Positions 1 through 5,551 of a stretch of DNA of 5,596 nt are shown piece by piece. Each line of letters begins with the position of its first letter. Position 1 is the stretch's first letter. The DNA comes from Candidatus Rokuibacteriota bacterium (lineage in GTDB: Bacteria > JAUVQV01). Made by a program: the position numbers and the translations under genes. The DNA is taken from NCBI GenBank assembly GCA_030609125.1, contig JAUWCW010000152.1, positions 1-5,596 on the forward strand. The letters are read 5' to 3'. The notes under the pieces are model-generated. The model had not been told where the DNA came from, did not search any database, and was given only the letters and a program-made list of their open reading frames with translations.

Positions 1-543
1 TACGTCGACCCCCTTGTTCTCGGCATCACCTGCCCCAGGCCGATCCGGTTCATCATGCTCAAGGAGTTCTGGGAAAAGCCCTTCATCGGATGGGTGTGCC
101 GCAAGGCCGGCTGCTTTCCGGTGGACCCTCTCGGACCGGCCACCGGCGCTCTCCGCCAGGCAATGACGGTCCTCCACGGGGGGAATGTCCTCGGCATCTT
201 CCCCGAGGGCGGAAGGTCACCGGACGGCCGCCTGCTTCCCGGCAAGGCCGGAATCGCCCTCCTTGTTCTGAAGACCGGGCTGCCCCTTGTGCCGGCAGCC
301 ATCCTGGGCGCGGACCGGGCCTATTCCAGAGAGATGCTCCTCCCCCGCCCCTACCGCATCACCGTGCGCTACGGCGCGCCACTGACTTTCCCTTCCCCCC
401 CACCCGAGAAGAAGAGGGATTTTCTCGCGCAGACCACTGAAGCAACCATGAGGGCCATCGCCGACCTGTACGCCTCCGCCGCAGACCCGGGGGTTGCCCC
501 CTCCGGCGATGCCGGTGTATACTGTAAAGAGGAGGAAATGTGA
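1..543 (+). CDS. plsC: 1-acyl-sn-glycerol-3-phosphate acyltransferase, PlsC family (5' end missing)
   Basis: The reading frame is open from base 1, so the gene starts upstream; 180 residues are visible. The family transfers an acyl chain to the sn-2 position of lysophosphatidic acid at the inner membrane, giving phosphatidic acid. The window opens at YVDP, whose Asp fits the last residue of the catalytic NHxSxxD motif (block I), so the His lies just outside. The FPEGGRS block, which binds the glycerol phosphate, is at visible residues 67-73. The GKAGIA segment (81-86) and the LVPAAILGA strand (about 95-104) are the later conserved blocks. The last 20 or so residues are poorly conserved and end in CKEEEM. 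Those codons also form the Shine-Dalgarno sequence of the next ORF. In related bacteria such genes often follow cmk or ispH, but that cannot be seen here. The family assignment is firm; substrate specificity is inferred. Confidence 0.9.
   Translation, partial: YVDPLVLGITCPRPIRFIMLKEFWEKPFIGWVCRKAGCFPVDPLGPATGALRQAMTVLHGGNVLGIFPEGGRSPDGRLLPGKAGIALLVLKTGLPLVPAAILGADRAYSREMLLPRPYRITVRYGAPLTFPSPPPEKKRDFLAQTTEATMRAIADLYASAADPGVAPSGDAGVYCKEEEM
494..523 (+). promoter_or_regulatory. Possible sigma70-type promoter inside the 3' end of plsC
   Basis: TTGCCC at 494-499 and TATACT at 518-523 are separated by 18 bp. The -10 matches the consensus at five of six positions and the -35 at four of six. The expected start, near 530, would leave a very short leader of about 14 nt before the ATG at 544. 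The sequence also encodes the plsC tail, so a chance match is possible. Confidence 0.3.
529..535 (+). promoter_or_regulatory. Strong Shine-Dalgarno for the 19-codon ORF
   Basis: GAGGAGG lies 8 nt before the ATG at 544, which is ideal spacing. It falls inside the Glu-Glu codons at the end of plsC, so ribosomes finishing plsC stop right beside this start. Confidence 0.5.
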
Positions 544-603
544 ATGAAGAAGACTTACATCAGGCCCAGGATAGTCGGCACATCAGGCGTTCATCCCTGC
601 TGA
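544..603 (+). CDS. Putative 19-residue peptide, function unknown
   Basis: The ORF begins at the ATG directly after the plsC TGA and reads MKKTYIRPRIVGTSGVHPC before a TGA at 601-603. Support comes from the strong Shine-Dalgarno at 529-535, the zero-base junction with plsC and a possible promoter at 494-523. The peptide is basic at the start, has a Tyr-x-x-Pro-x-Ile pattern at residues 5-10 and ends in His-Pro-Cys. Tyr-x-x-Pro near the N-terminus is also seen in leader regions of some ribosomally made, modified peptides such as lasso precursors, but nothing long enough for a core follows, and no maturation enzyme is visible in the window. It could be a RiPP-like precursor, a small regulatory ORF or a chance ORF. 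The UGC-UGA ending also raises the possibility of selenocysteine readthrough. No function is assigned. Confidence 0.4.
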   Translation: MKKTYIRPRIVGTSGVHPC

Positions 604-619
604 ATAAGCGGCGGAAGCG

Positions 620-928
620 TCAAGTCTTTCGCGGGGGTCTCGTCTTGCGGGCCTTTTTCGATGCCTCCGGTGCTTTGGGCTTGGTCTTGTCCCGGGGCTT
701 CTTTTTCCCGCGGGCTTTTTTGTCAGCCTCCAGCCCCGCCTTGCGGTCCTTGCTCGGGTAGTCCGTAACGTACCACCCCTCGCCCTTGAGGATAAAGGCC
801 GAAGCGGAAATCAGCCTCTTCATGGCGCCGCCGCACTCTTCGCATCTCGGTTCCGCCACCGAGGCGCCCTGCAGCAGCAGCTCAATCCGCCGTCCGCATT
901 CCCTGCACTGATACTCGTAAATAGGCAT
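620..928 (-). CDS. FmdB-family zinc-ribbon protein with Lys/Arg/Pro-rich tail
   Basis: The 102-residue product starts with the family hallmark MPIYEYQC. It has two CxxC pairs, C8/C11 and C29/C32, that should bind one zinc, followed by the usual stretch ending in GWYVTDY (about residues 51-57). The name comes from a putative regulator in a formamidase operon; the biochemical role of most members is unknown. From about residue 60 the protein becomes a Lys/Arg/Pro-rich tail that looks disordered and could bind nucleic acid. An upstream in-frame start would add 36 residues not typical of the family. The ATG at 928 is chosen because MPIYEY begins there, GGGAG lies 9 nt upstream (938-942), and a promoter lies just before it. 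The gene is monocistronic and points toward plsC. Confidence 0.88.
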   Translation of the reverse strand: MPIYEYQCRECGRRIELLLQGASVAEPRCEECGGAMKRLISASAFILKGEGWYVTDYPSKDRKAGLEADKKARGKKKPRDKTKPKAPEASKKARKTRPPRKT

Positions 929-952
929 CTGCTCGATCTCCCGCGAGGCGTA

Positions 953-981
953 ACTATACCCAGCCGCCCCGTCAAAATCAA
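953..981 (-). promoter_or_regulatory. Sigma70-like promoter of the FmdB-family gene
   Basis: On the minus strand, TTGATT (976-981) and TATAGT (953-958) are separated by exactly 17 bp. Transcription would start near 946, giving a leader of about 18 nt that contains the GGGAG ribosome-binding site at 938-942. This position excludes the longer upstream start of the ORF from the transcript. Confidence 0.6.
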
Positions 982-1024
982 GCTTCCCGCCGCCGCCGGT
1001 CATAACACCCGTCGGACCGCGTTG

Positions 1025-1053
1025 TTGACATGACACGGACTAAGACTGATAAT
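1025..1053 (+). promoter_or_regulatory. Near-consensus sigma70 promoter of tRNA-Gly
   Basis: A perfect TTGACA -35 (1025-1030), a 17-bp spacer and GATAAT -10 (1048-1053, five of six) precede the tRNA. The predicted start near 1060 gives a 5' leader of roughly 28 nt to be removed by RNase P. The bases after the -10 (GTGCGCT) form a GC-rich discriminator, as in stable-RNA promoters under stringent control; that regulatory reading is inferred. This is the strongest promoter visible in the window. Confidence 0.75.
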
Positions 1054-1087
1054 GTGCGCTCGCTGACTCTACATTGCAATTTCGAGC

Positions 1088-1163
1088 GCGGGCATAGCTC
1101 AGTTGGTAGAGTACAAGCTTCCCAAGCTTGGTGTCGCGGGTTCGAATCCCGTTGCCCGCTCCA
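1088..1163 (+). tRNA. tRNA-Gly, anticodon CCC
   Basis: The cloverleaf folds fully. The acceptor stem is GCGGGCA (1088-1094) with TGCCCGC (1153-1159). The D stem is GCTC (1097-1100) with GAGT (1109-1112), including one G-U pair. The anticodon stem is CAAGC/GCTTG with loop TTCCCAA and anticodon CCC at 1121-1123. The variable loop has 5 nt. The T stem GCGGG/CCCGT, with one G-U pair, closes the loop TTCGAAT. The discriminator T1160 is followed by a genome-encoded CCA (1161-1163). This tRNA reads GGG glycine codons. No terminator separates it from the PHP gene that begins 21 nt downstream. Confidence 0.97.
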
Positions 1164-1167
1164 AGTC

Positions 1168-1175
1168 AGAAAGGG
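1168..1175 (+). promoter_or_regulatory. Ribosome-binding site deciding the PHP gene start
   Basis: AGAAAGGG ends 9 nt before the TTG at 1185. The longest in-frame start, a TTG at 1128, lies inside the tRNA and can be discarded. A TTG at 1176 directly abuts this site and is too close for it. Confidence 0.5.
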
Positions 1176-1184
1176 TTGAATCCG

Positions 1185-2018
1185 TTGCTCGATCCCTTAT
1201 CCGCACGATGTGACCTGCACGTGCACTCCCGCTTCTCCGACGGCACTCTCAGCCCGGCGGAACTCGTCGCTCTCGCCGCCGAGAGGGGGCTCCACGCCCT
1301 TTCGATTACGGATCACGACACCATCGCCGGCCTCGAAGAGGCCCGCGAAGCATGCCGGGGAGCGGGCATTCTCTTCATTCCCGGTGTCGAGCTCAGCGTC
1401 GGCTACGGCAACGGGGAAATACACATACTGGGCTACGGCATCGACACGAGGAGCAAGGTCCTCCGGGACACCCTCGATCGCCTGGCGGCGGAACGTGAAG
1501 AGCGGATGGTGAAGATGGTGAAGCGCCTGCGCAGCAGCGGGATTCCGGCCGTCTTCGAGGACGTCAGGGCCCTGGCGGGAGGGAATATCCTCAGCCGCCT
1601 GCACCTTGCCACGTATCTTGCCGAGAACGAATTCGCCGCTTCCCGGGACGACGCCTTCCTGAAATTCATCGGTAACGGGAGGCCCGCCTTCGTTCGCCGC
1701 CGCCTCCTGACCCTCAAGGACTCCATTGATCTCATCGTCGGGACCGGCGGTTTCCCTGTTCTCGCCCACCCGGCCCTCACCAGACGAGACGACCTGATCG
1801 AGTACCTGGTGCGGCTTGGCATCCGCGGCATTGAGGTCTACTACCCGAAGCACTCACCGGGAAATACGGCGAAGTACGAGAAAATCTGCCGGAAGTACGG
1901 CCTGATCGCCACCGGAGGATCGGACTTCCACGGCAACAGCAAGCCCGAAACCCCTCTCGGCGCCGCCCTGACTCCCCCGGACCAGCTCCAGAGAATCCTG
2001 AAGCTCATCCAGCTGTGA
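1185..2018 (+). CDS. PHP-domain metal-dependent phosphoesterase, YciV/TrpH (RNase AM) type
   Basis: From the TTG at 1185 the product has 277 residues, normal for the family. Metal-binding motifs appear in the expected order: HxH in DLHVHSRFSDG (H12, H14), TDHD (42-45), the Glu of GVELS (E69), a His in EIHILGYG (H80), SRLH (H140), LAHP (H195) and the closing SDFHG (D247, H249). Characterised relatives hydrolyse 3',5'-nucleoside bisphosphates and, in E. coli, act as a 5'-3' exonuclease trimming rRNA 5' ends; the same activity here is inferred. The first 8 residues carry no conserved motif, so the exact start is uncertain. The gene begins 21 nt after tRNA-Gly with no promoter seen between them, suggesting co-transcription. 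Its last 14 bp overlap the end of rodA on the other strand. Confidence 0.88.
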   Translation: MLDPLSARCDLHVHSRFSDGTLSPAELVALAAERGLHALSITDHDTIAGLEEAREACRGAGILFIPGVELSVGYGNGEIHILGYGIDTRSKVLRDTLDRLAAEREERMVKMVKRLRSSGIPAVFEDVRALAGGNILSRLHLATYLAENEFAASRDDAFLKFIGNGRPAFVRRRLLTLKDSIDLIVGTGGFPVLAHPALTRRDDLIEYLVRLGIRGIEVYYPKHSPGNTAKYEKICRKYGLIATGGSDFHGNSKPETPLGAALTPPDQLQRILKLIQL

Positions 2019-3159
2019 GGCTCCCGTTCCGGGCGAAAACAAAGCGCCTCATCCGTATGTTCATCAGCATGCCGAGGCCGACAAAGCTGGTGAGAACCGA
2101 CGAGCCGCCGTAACTCATCAGCGGAAGAGGCAGGCCCACCACGGGGAAGATGCCCATCGTCATCCCAATGTTTATCGCAAAGTGCAGAAAAAGGACGGCC
2201 ACCACACCGAGGGCGATGAAGCTCCCGGTCTTGTCCTGGGCCTTGCGGGACGTGTTGAGCCCCCACATCAGGAGGGCGAACATGAGAGAAAGCGTCACCA
2301 GAGAGATGATGAATCCCCCTTCCTCGGCGATAACGGAGAAGATGAAGTCCGTGTGCTGCTGCGGAAGGAAATGCAGCCCGCTCTGCGTCCCCTGGAGGAA
2401 CCCCTTTCCCGCTATGCCCCCGGACCCGATGGCTATCTTTGATTGGCTGATATGATACCCGGCCCCGAGAGGGTCCAGCTCCGGGTTGAAGAGCACCTTC
2501 AGCCTCCGCACCTGGTAATCCCGCAGAAGATTGAGAACGTTGAAAATCTTGAAATAAGCGAGGCCCGCCGTGACGACGGCTGACGCCGCGAACCCCCCTC
2601 CGAGCCAGGCGTAAATGCGGTAGTCCACGCCGGCCACGAAAAGGACGATCACATATATCCCGGCGACAATCATGGCTGTTCCGAGGTCCGGCTGCCGAAG
2701 GATGAGCACAAAGACCACCGACACGACGACGACCGTGGGCAGAACGTCCCTGATGCCAAGCGCCGCCTTCTTTTTCATGGATCCAAGATACCTCGCGAGA
2801 AAGAGTACGAGCGCTATCTTCAGAAACTCCGACGGCTGGATTCTCACTCCTCCCAGTGAAAGCCAGCGCTGCGCTCCCATACCGACCCTTCCGGAAACCT
2901 CGACGGCCACCAGCAGCAGGACACACAGGGCGAGGAAAAGGTATGCGTAGCGGTCGAGAATCCGGTAGTCGACGGCCATGACCACCAGCATGGCCGCAAA
3001 CCCGACGCCGAGGCGCAGGAGGTGATCGAGAAAGACCGGCGAGACCCCTCCTTCCCCCCTGGTGGCGCTGTACATTCCCAGGGCGCCGAGCAGTGCGAGG
3101 GCCATGGTCAGCAGGAGCGTGACCCAGTCAAATTCCTTGATCAGTCTTCGGTCAAGCAT
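2005..3159 (-). CDS. rodA: RodA, SEDS-family peptidoglycan glycosyltransferase
   Basis: This 384-residue polytopic membrane protein polymerises lipid II into glycan strands for side-wall growth, together with the class B PBP2. Hydrophobic segments run throughout, fitting the roughly ten-helix SEDS fold. Family signatures include AQRWLSLGGVRIQPSEFLK (96-114), RQPDLGTA (155-162), GSGGIAGKGFLQGTQSG (245-261) and FLPQQHTDFIF (264-274). D271 there corresponds to the catalytic Asp in the HTDFIF motif of E. coli RodA (D262). The C-terminal signature GIFPVVGLPLPLMSYGGSS is at about 336-354. The ATG at 3157-3159 is used; its ribosome site is weak (CAGG, 6 nt upstream), and the gene follows mrdA by 21 nt, so it is probably expressed from the operon. 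It ends inside the PHP gene's last codons. Confidence 0.96.
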   Translation of the reverse strand: MLDRRLIKEFDWVTLLLTMALALLGALGMYSATRGEGGVSPVFLDHLLRLGVGFAAMLVVMAVDYRILDRYAYLFLALCVLLLVAVEVSGRVGMGAQRWLSLGGVRIQPSEFLKIALVLFLARYLGSMKKKAALGIRDVLPTVVVVSVVFVLILRQPDLGTAMIVAGIYVIVLFVAGVDYRIYAWLGGGFAASAVVTAGLAYFKIFNVLNLLRDYQVRRLKVLFNPELDPLGAGYHISQSKIAIGSGGIAGKGFLQGTQSGLHFLPQQHTDFIFSVIAEEGGFIISLVTLSLMFALLMWGLNTSRKAQDKTGSFIALGVVAVLFLHFAINIGMTMGIFPVVGLPLPLMSYGGSSVLTSFVGLGMLMNIRMRRFVFARNGSLTAG

Positions 3160-3180
3160 GACGAACCTGAAGCATGGGCA

Positions 3181-5043
3181 TCATTCCCCCCTGCGACCCG
3201 CCAGGGTCTGAAAGAAACCGAGATTCTTCAGATGGAGGAGTATCTCACGGGCGAGAGGGGCGCTGGCCGAACCACCGTGCCCCCCGTGCTCGACGACAAT
3301 CGCCATGGCGACCCGGCCCATGTCCCGAGGCGCGTAGCAGATGAACCAGGCGTGATCCCGATAGCGCAACGGGACCTCTTCCAGCTTCGCGCGCTCATCA
3401 CCCCTGGGAAGCCGGACAACCTGTGCGGTTCCGGTCTTCCCCGACACGTCAACCCCTTTTACGGCTGCCCTCCTGCCCGTGCCGCGCGGTTCGTTCACCA
3501 CCCCATAGAGAGCGTCCCGGACCCTTCCCAGAGTCCTGGGGCTGATGTCCACCGCCCTGCCCTCGGGAAGCGGCCTTTCCTCGACCTTTCTCCCGTCCGG
3601 ATCCGTCACAGACCTCACCAGCACCGGCGGGTAGACGGTTCCGTTGTTGGCCAGAACCGCCGCCAGCACGGCCATCTGAAGGGGCGTCACCAGGTTGTAC
3701 CCCTGGCCGATGGCGGCCGACAGGGTCTCGCCGGGGTACCAGGGCTCACCCCGGGCCTCCTTCTTCCACTTCCTGCTTGGAACAATGCCGGCCGACTCGC
3801 CGCCCAGGCCCAGGCCGGGGGGTCTGCCCAGACCCAACTCGTGCGCGTAATAGGCGATATTGTCGATACCGACCTTTATTCCAACCTGATAGAAATAGAC
3901 ATCGCACGATTCCACCAGAGCCCGGTGAAGATCGACCTTCCCGTGCCCGCCTCTCTTCCAGCACCGGTATCTCCTCTTTCCGAACCGCAGCGATCCGCTG
4001 CAGTTGAAGGAGGTCTTTTCGTCGATGACCCCCTTCTCGAGAGCCGCCACGGCAGTGACGATTTTGAAAACCGACCCCGGCGGGTACTGGCCCCGAACGA
4101 TTCTGTTCTGCAGGGGGTGAGACCCGTCCCTCTGCACCGCGGCCCACTCGTTCCGGCTCAGTCCCCTGACGAACCGGTTGGGATCGAGTGACGGGCTGCC
4201 GGCAGCGGCAAGGATCTCGCCGGTGCCCGGATCGAGCACCACCACGGCTCCCATCTTGTCTCTCAGCGTATCTTCCACCACCTGCTGGAGCGCCAGGTCG
4301 ATGGTGAGCTTCACGTCGTTTCCGGGTCGGGGCTCTTTCATCGCCAGCACCCGTATCTCCCTGCCCAGCGAGTCGACCTCCATCTGGAGAGACCCTTCAA
4401 CTCCCTTCAGCTGCCCGTCCAGGACCTTCTCCACCCCCTCCTTCCCAATAGAGTCTCCTGCCCGGTAGCCATCCCCGGCTTCCAACTCAGCCTGGCTTAC
4501 CTGCCCCACGTGCCCCAGAAGGTGTGCCGCCAGCGTTCCGAAGGGATAGTATCTCCGGGGCTCGACCCCGATCTGCACCCCTGGCCACTCGTACTTTGAC
4601 GCCTCCAGCACCGCCACCTGCCGGCGGCTGGCATCCTCCATGATTCGAACGGGCTCGAAGGAGCGGTAGGGTCTGGCGCGGTGGACCCGTTCCATGACCA
4701 CCGCCTCTTCCACGCCCAGCACTTCGCTGAGCATGGAGACCGTGCCGGCCATATCCTTTACGCTTTCCATGATCAGGTTCACGGAGAAACTGGGCCGGTT
4801 CGTCACGAGGACATTGCCGTACCTGTCGAATATCTTCCCCCGCGGAGCACGGACCCTGGCCACGGATACCCGGTTTTCCTCGGAGAGCATCCTGAACGAA
4901 GGTCCCCGCACCACCTGTAGGTAATAGAGGCGGGCCACGAGGACCAGGAAAACCGCGGTTATGGCGAGGGCGAAGACGGCCAGTCGCCGTGCGAAGTACC
5001 GGCGCCCGGGGCGGTCCGGGCTCTCATAGACGTCACTGCGCAA
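3181..5043 (-). CDS. mrdA: Penicillin-binding protein 2 (class B transpeptidase, MrdA)
   Basis: At 620 residues this is close to the family's usual size. It crosslinks peptidoglycan in the periplasm as the partner of RodA. A short basic cytoplasmic tail is followed by one membrane anchor (about 20-42). The class B dimerisation/pedestal region begins with RAPRGKIFDRYGNVL (65-79). The transpeptidase domain starts near 265 and has SVFK at 324-327 (S324 the acylated serine), the PBP2-style SxD motif SCD at 379-381 and KTGTA at 536-540. The stretch RCWKRGGHG (360-368) and PWYPGETLSAAIGQGYNLVT (434-453) are typical of PBP2 rather than PBP3. The start is TTG at 5041-5043, supported by GGGAG 7 nt upstream and by the need to keep the anchor. 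It overlaps the end of mreD by 11 bp, implying coupled translation. Confidence 0.96.
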   Translation of the reverse strand: MRSDVYESPDRPGRRYFARRLAVFALAITAVFLVLVARLYYLQVVRGPSFRMLSEENRVSVARVRAPRGKIFDRYGNVLVTNRPSFSVNLIMESVKDMAGTVSMLSEVLGVEEAVVMERVHRARPYRSFEPVRIMEDASRRQVAVLEASKYEWPGVQIGVEPRRYYPFGTLAAHLLGHVGQVSQAELEAGDGYRAGDSIGKEGVEKVLDGQLKGVEGSLQMEVDSLGREIRVLAMKEPRPGNDVKLTIDLALQQVVEDTLRDKMGAVVVLDPGTGEILAAAGSPSLDPNRFVRGLSRNEWAAVQRDGSHPLQNRIVRGQYPPGSVFKIVTAVAALEKGVIDEKTSFNCSGSLRFGKRRYRCWKRGGHGKVDLHRALVESCDVYFYQVGIKVGIDNIAYYAHELGLGRPPGLGLGGESAGIVPSRKWKKEARGEPWYPGETLSAAIGQGYNLVTPLQMAVLAAVLANNGTVYPPVLVRSVTDPDGRKVEERPLPEGRAVDISPRTLGRVRDALYGVVNEPRGTGRRAAVKGVDVSGKTGTAQVVRLPRGDERAKLEEVPLRYRDHAWFICYAPRDMGRVAMAIVVEHGGHGGSASAPLAREILLHLKNLGFFQTLAGRRGE

Positions 5044-5551
5044 ATCTCGACTCCCGTCGGCGCAGTTCGGCAGCCACCGTCCCCACCGCCCTCTCGGCGA
5101 GGATCACAAGAGGCATGACGAGGGAGTTGTACGCCGAGAGAGGGACGACCACCTGCGAAAATGTCCAGAGAGCGCTCTTCGCCGGCTGGTAGGCATAGAG
5201 AAGGATGGAGAGCACCGCTCCCTCCGCCAGGGAGGCGAAAAGCGTAACCACCGTCTGGGTGTTGGGATTGGCGAAGTCGAGCTTGTCCCTCATCAGCCCC
5301 ACGACGAATCCCGTCACGGGCTTGGAGAAAAGATTGAACCCTATGATCCCTCCCGAAAGGGCGTCCTGCACCGCTCCGGCCGCTAGCGCCCAGGCAAGGG
5401 CGCTCCCCCCTCCCCTGCGCATCGCGACGAGTATCACGGAGATGAGAAAGAGGTCCGGCTTCACATGGTAGATTTCGAAAGACGGCGCCGCGACGGTCTG
5501 CGCAACGGCGATCCCCGCCAGCCAGCAGCCGTAGACGAGCAGGCTCCTCAC
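5033..5551 (-). CDS. mreD: Rod shape-determining protein MreD
   Basis: This 172-residue integral membrane protein is part of the MreB/C/D-RodA-PBP2 elongation complex. The sequence is mostly hydrophobic and should have about five membrane helices. PDLFLISVILVAMRRGG (32-48) and the VQDALSGGIIGFNLFSKPV block (61-79) are the best-conserved MreD segments. The C-terminus is basic (AELRRRESRF). The start is GTG at 5549-5551, overlapping the mreC stop as GTGA, with a purine-rich AGAGGGGGGAGGA run directly upstream (5552-5564). A CTG three codons later is also well spaced from GGAGG, so the exact start is slightly uncertain. Membrane topology is inferred from hydrophobicity by eye. Confidence 0.93.
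   Translation of the reverse strand: MRSLLVYGCWLAGIAVAQTVAAPSFEIYHVKPDLFLISVILVAMRRGGGSALAWALAAGAVQDALSGGIIGFNLFSKPVTGFVVGLMRDKLDFANPNTQTVVTLFASLAEGAVLSILLYAYQPAKSALWTFSQVVVPLSAYNSLVMPLVILAERAVGTVAAELRRRESRFAQ
5051..5055 (-). promoter_or_regulatory. Ribosome-binding site supporting the TTG start of mrdA
   Basis: GGGAG on the minus strand lies 7 nt before the TTG at 5041-5043, inside the mreD coding sequence. No in-frame ATG keeps the membrane anchor, so this site decides the start. Confidence 0.55.

Noticed and set aside
611-632. Hairpin between the micro-ORF and the FmdB-family gene as a bidirectional terminator
   Set aside because: The stem has only 7 bp and no U-run follows on either strand.
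540-761. A 73-codon plus-strand frame starting at a GTG inside the plsC stop region
   Set aside because: Most of it is antisense to the FmdB-family gene, and the Shine-Dalgarno at 529-535 is too close to 540 but well placed for the ATG at 544.
929-1036. N-terminal extension of the FmdB-family protein by 36 residues
   Set aside because: The extension covers the gene's own promoter and is not typical of the family, whose members begin MPxYEY.
1114-1130. Perfect inverted repeat CAAGC...GCTTG as an operator or att core
   Set aside because: It is simply the anticodon stem of tRNA-Gly. No integrase or repeated tRNA end was found in the window, so there is no sign of an integrated element.
1128-1184. 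Longer PHP protein starting inside the tRNA
   Set aside because: The extra residues are translated from the tRNA T-arm and acceptor stem; the ribosome site at 1168-1175 points to 1185.
2023-2033. Short CCCG/CGGG hairpin near the PHP/rodA junction as a terminator
   Set aside because: The stem is only 4 bp with no U-run, and it lies in rodA coding sequence.
1841-2926. A 361-codon minus-strand frame overlapping rodA
   Set aside because: It is a frame-shifted shadow of rodA; the product is low-complexity and the true rodA frame carries all SEDS motifs.
3022-4191. A 389-codon open frame on the plus strand across the rodA/mrdA junction
   Set aside because: It is antisense to two firmly identified genes, its product is Pro/Arg/His/Gly-rich with no recognisable domain, and long antisense frames are common in GC-rich coding DNA.
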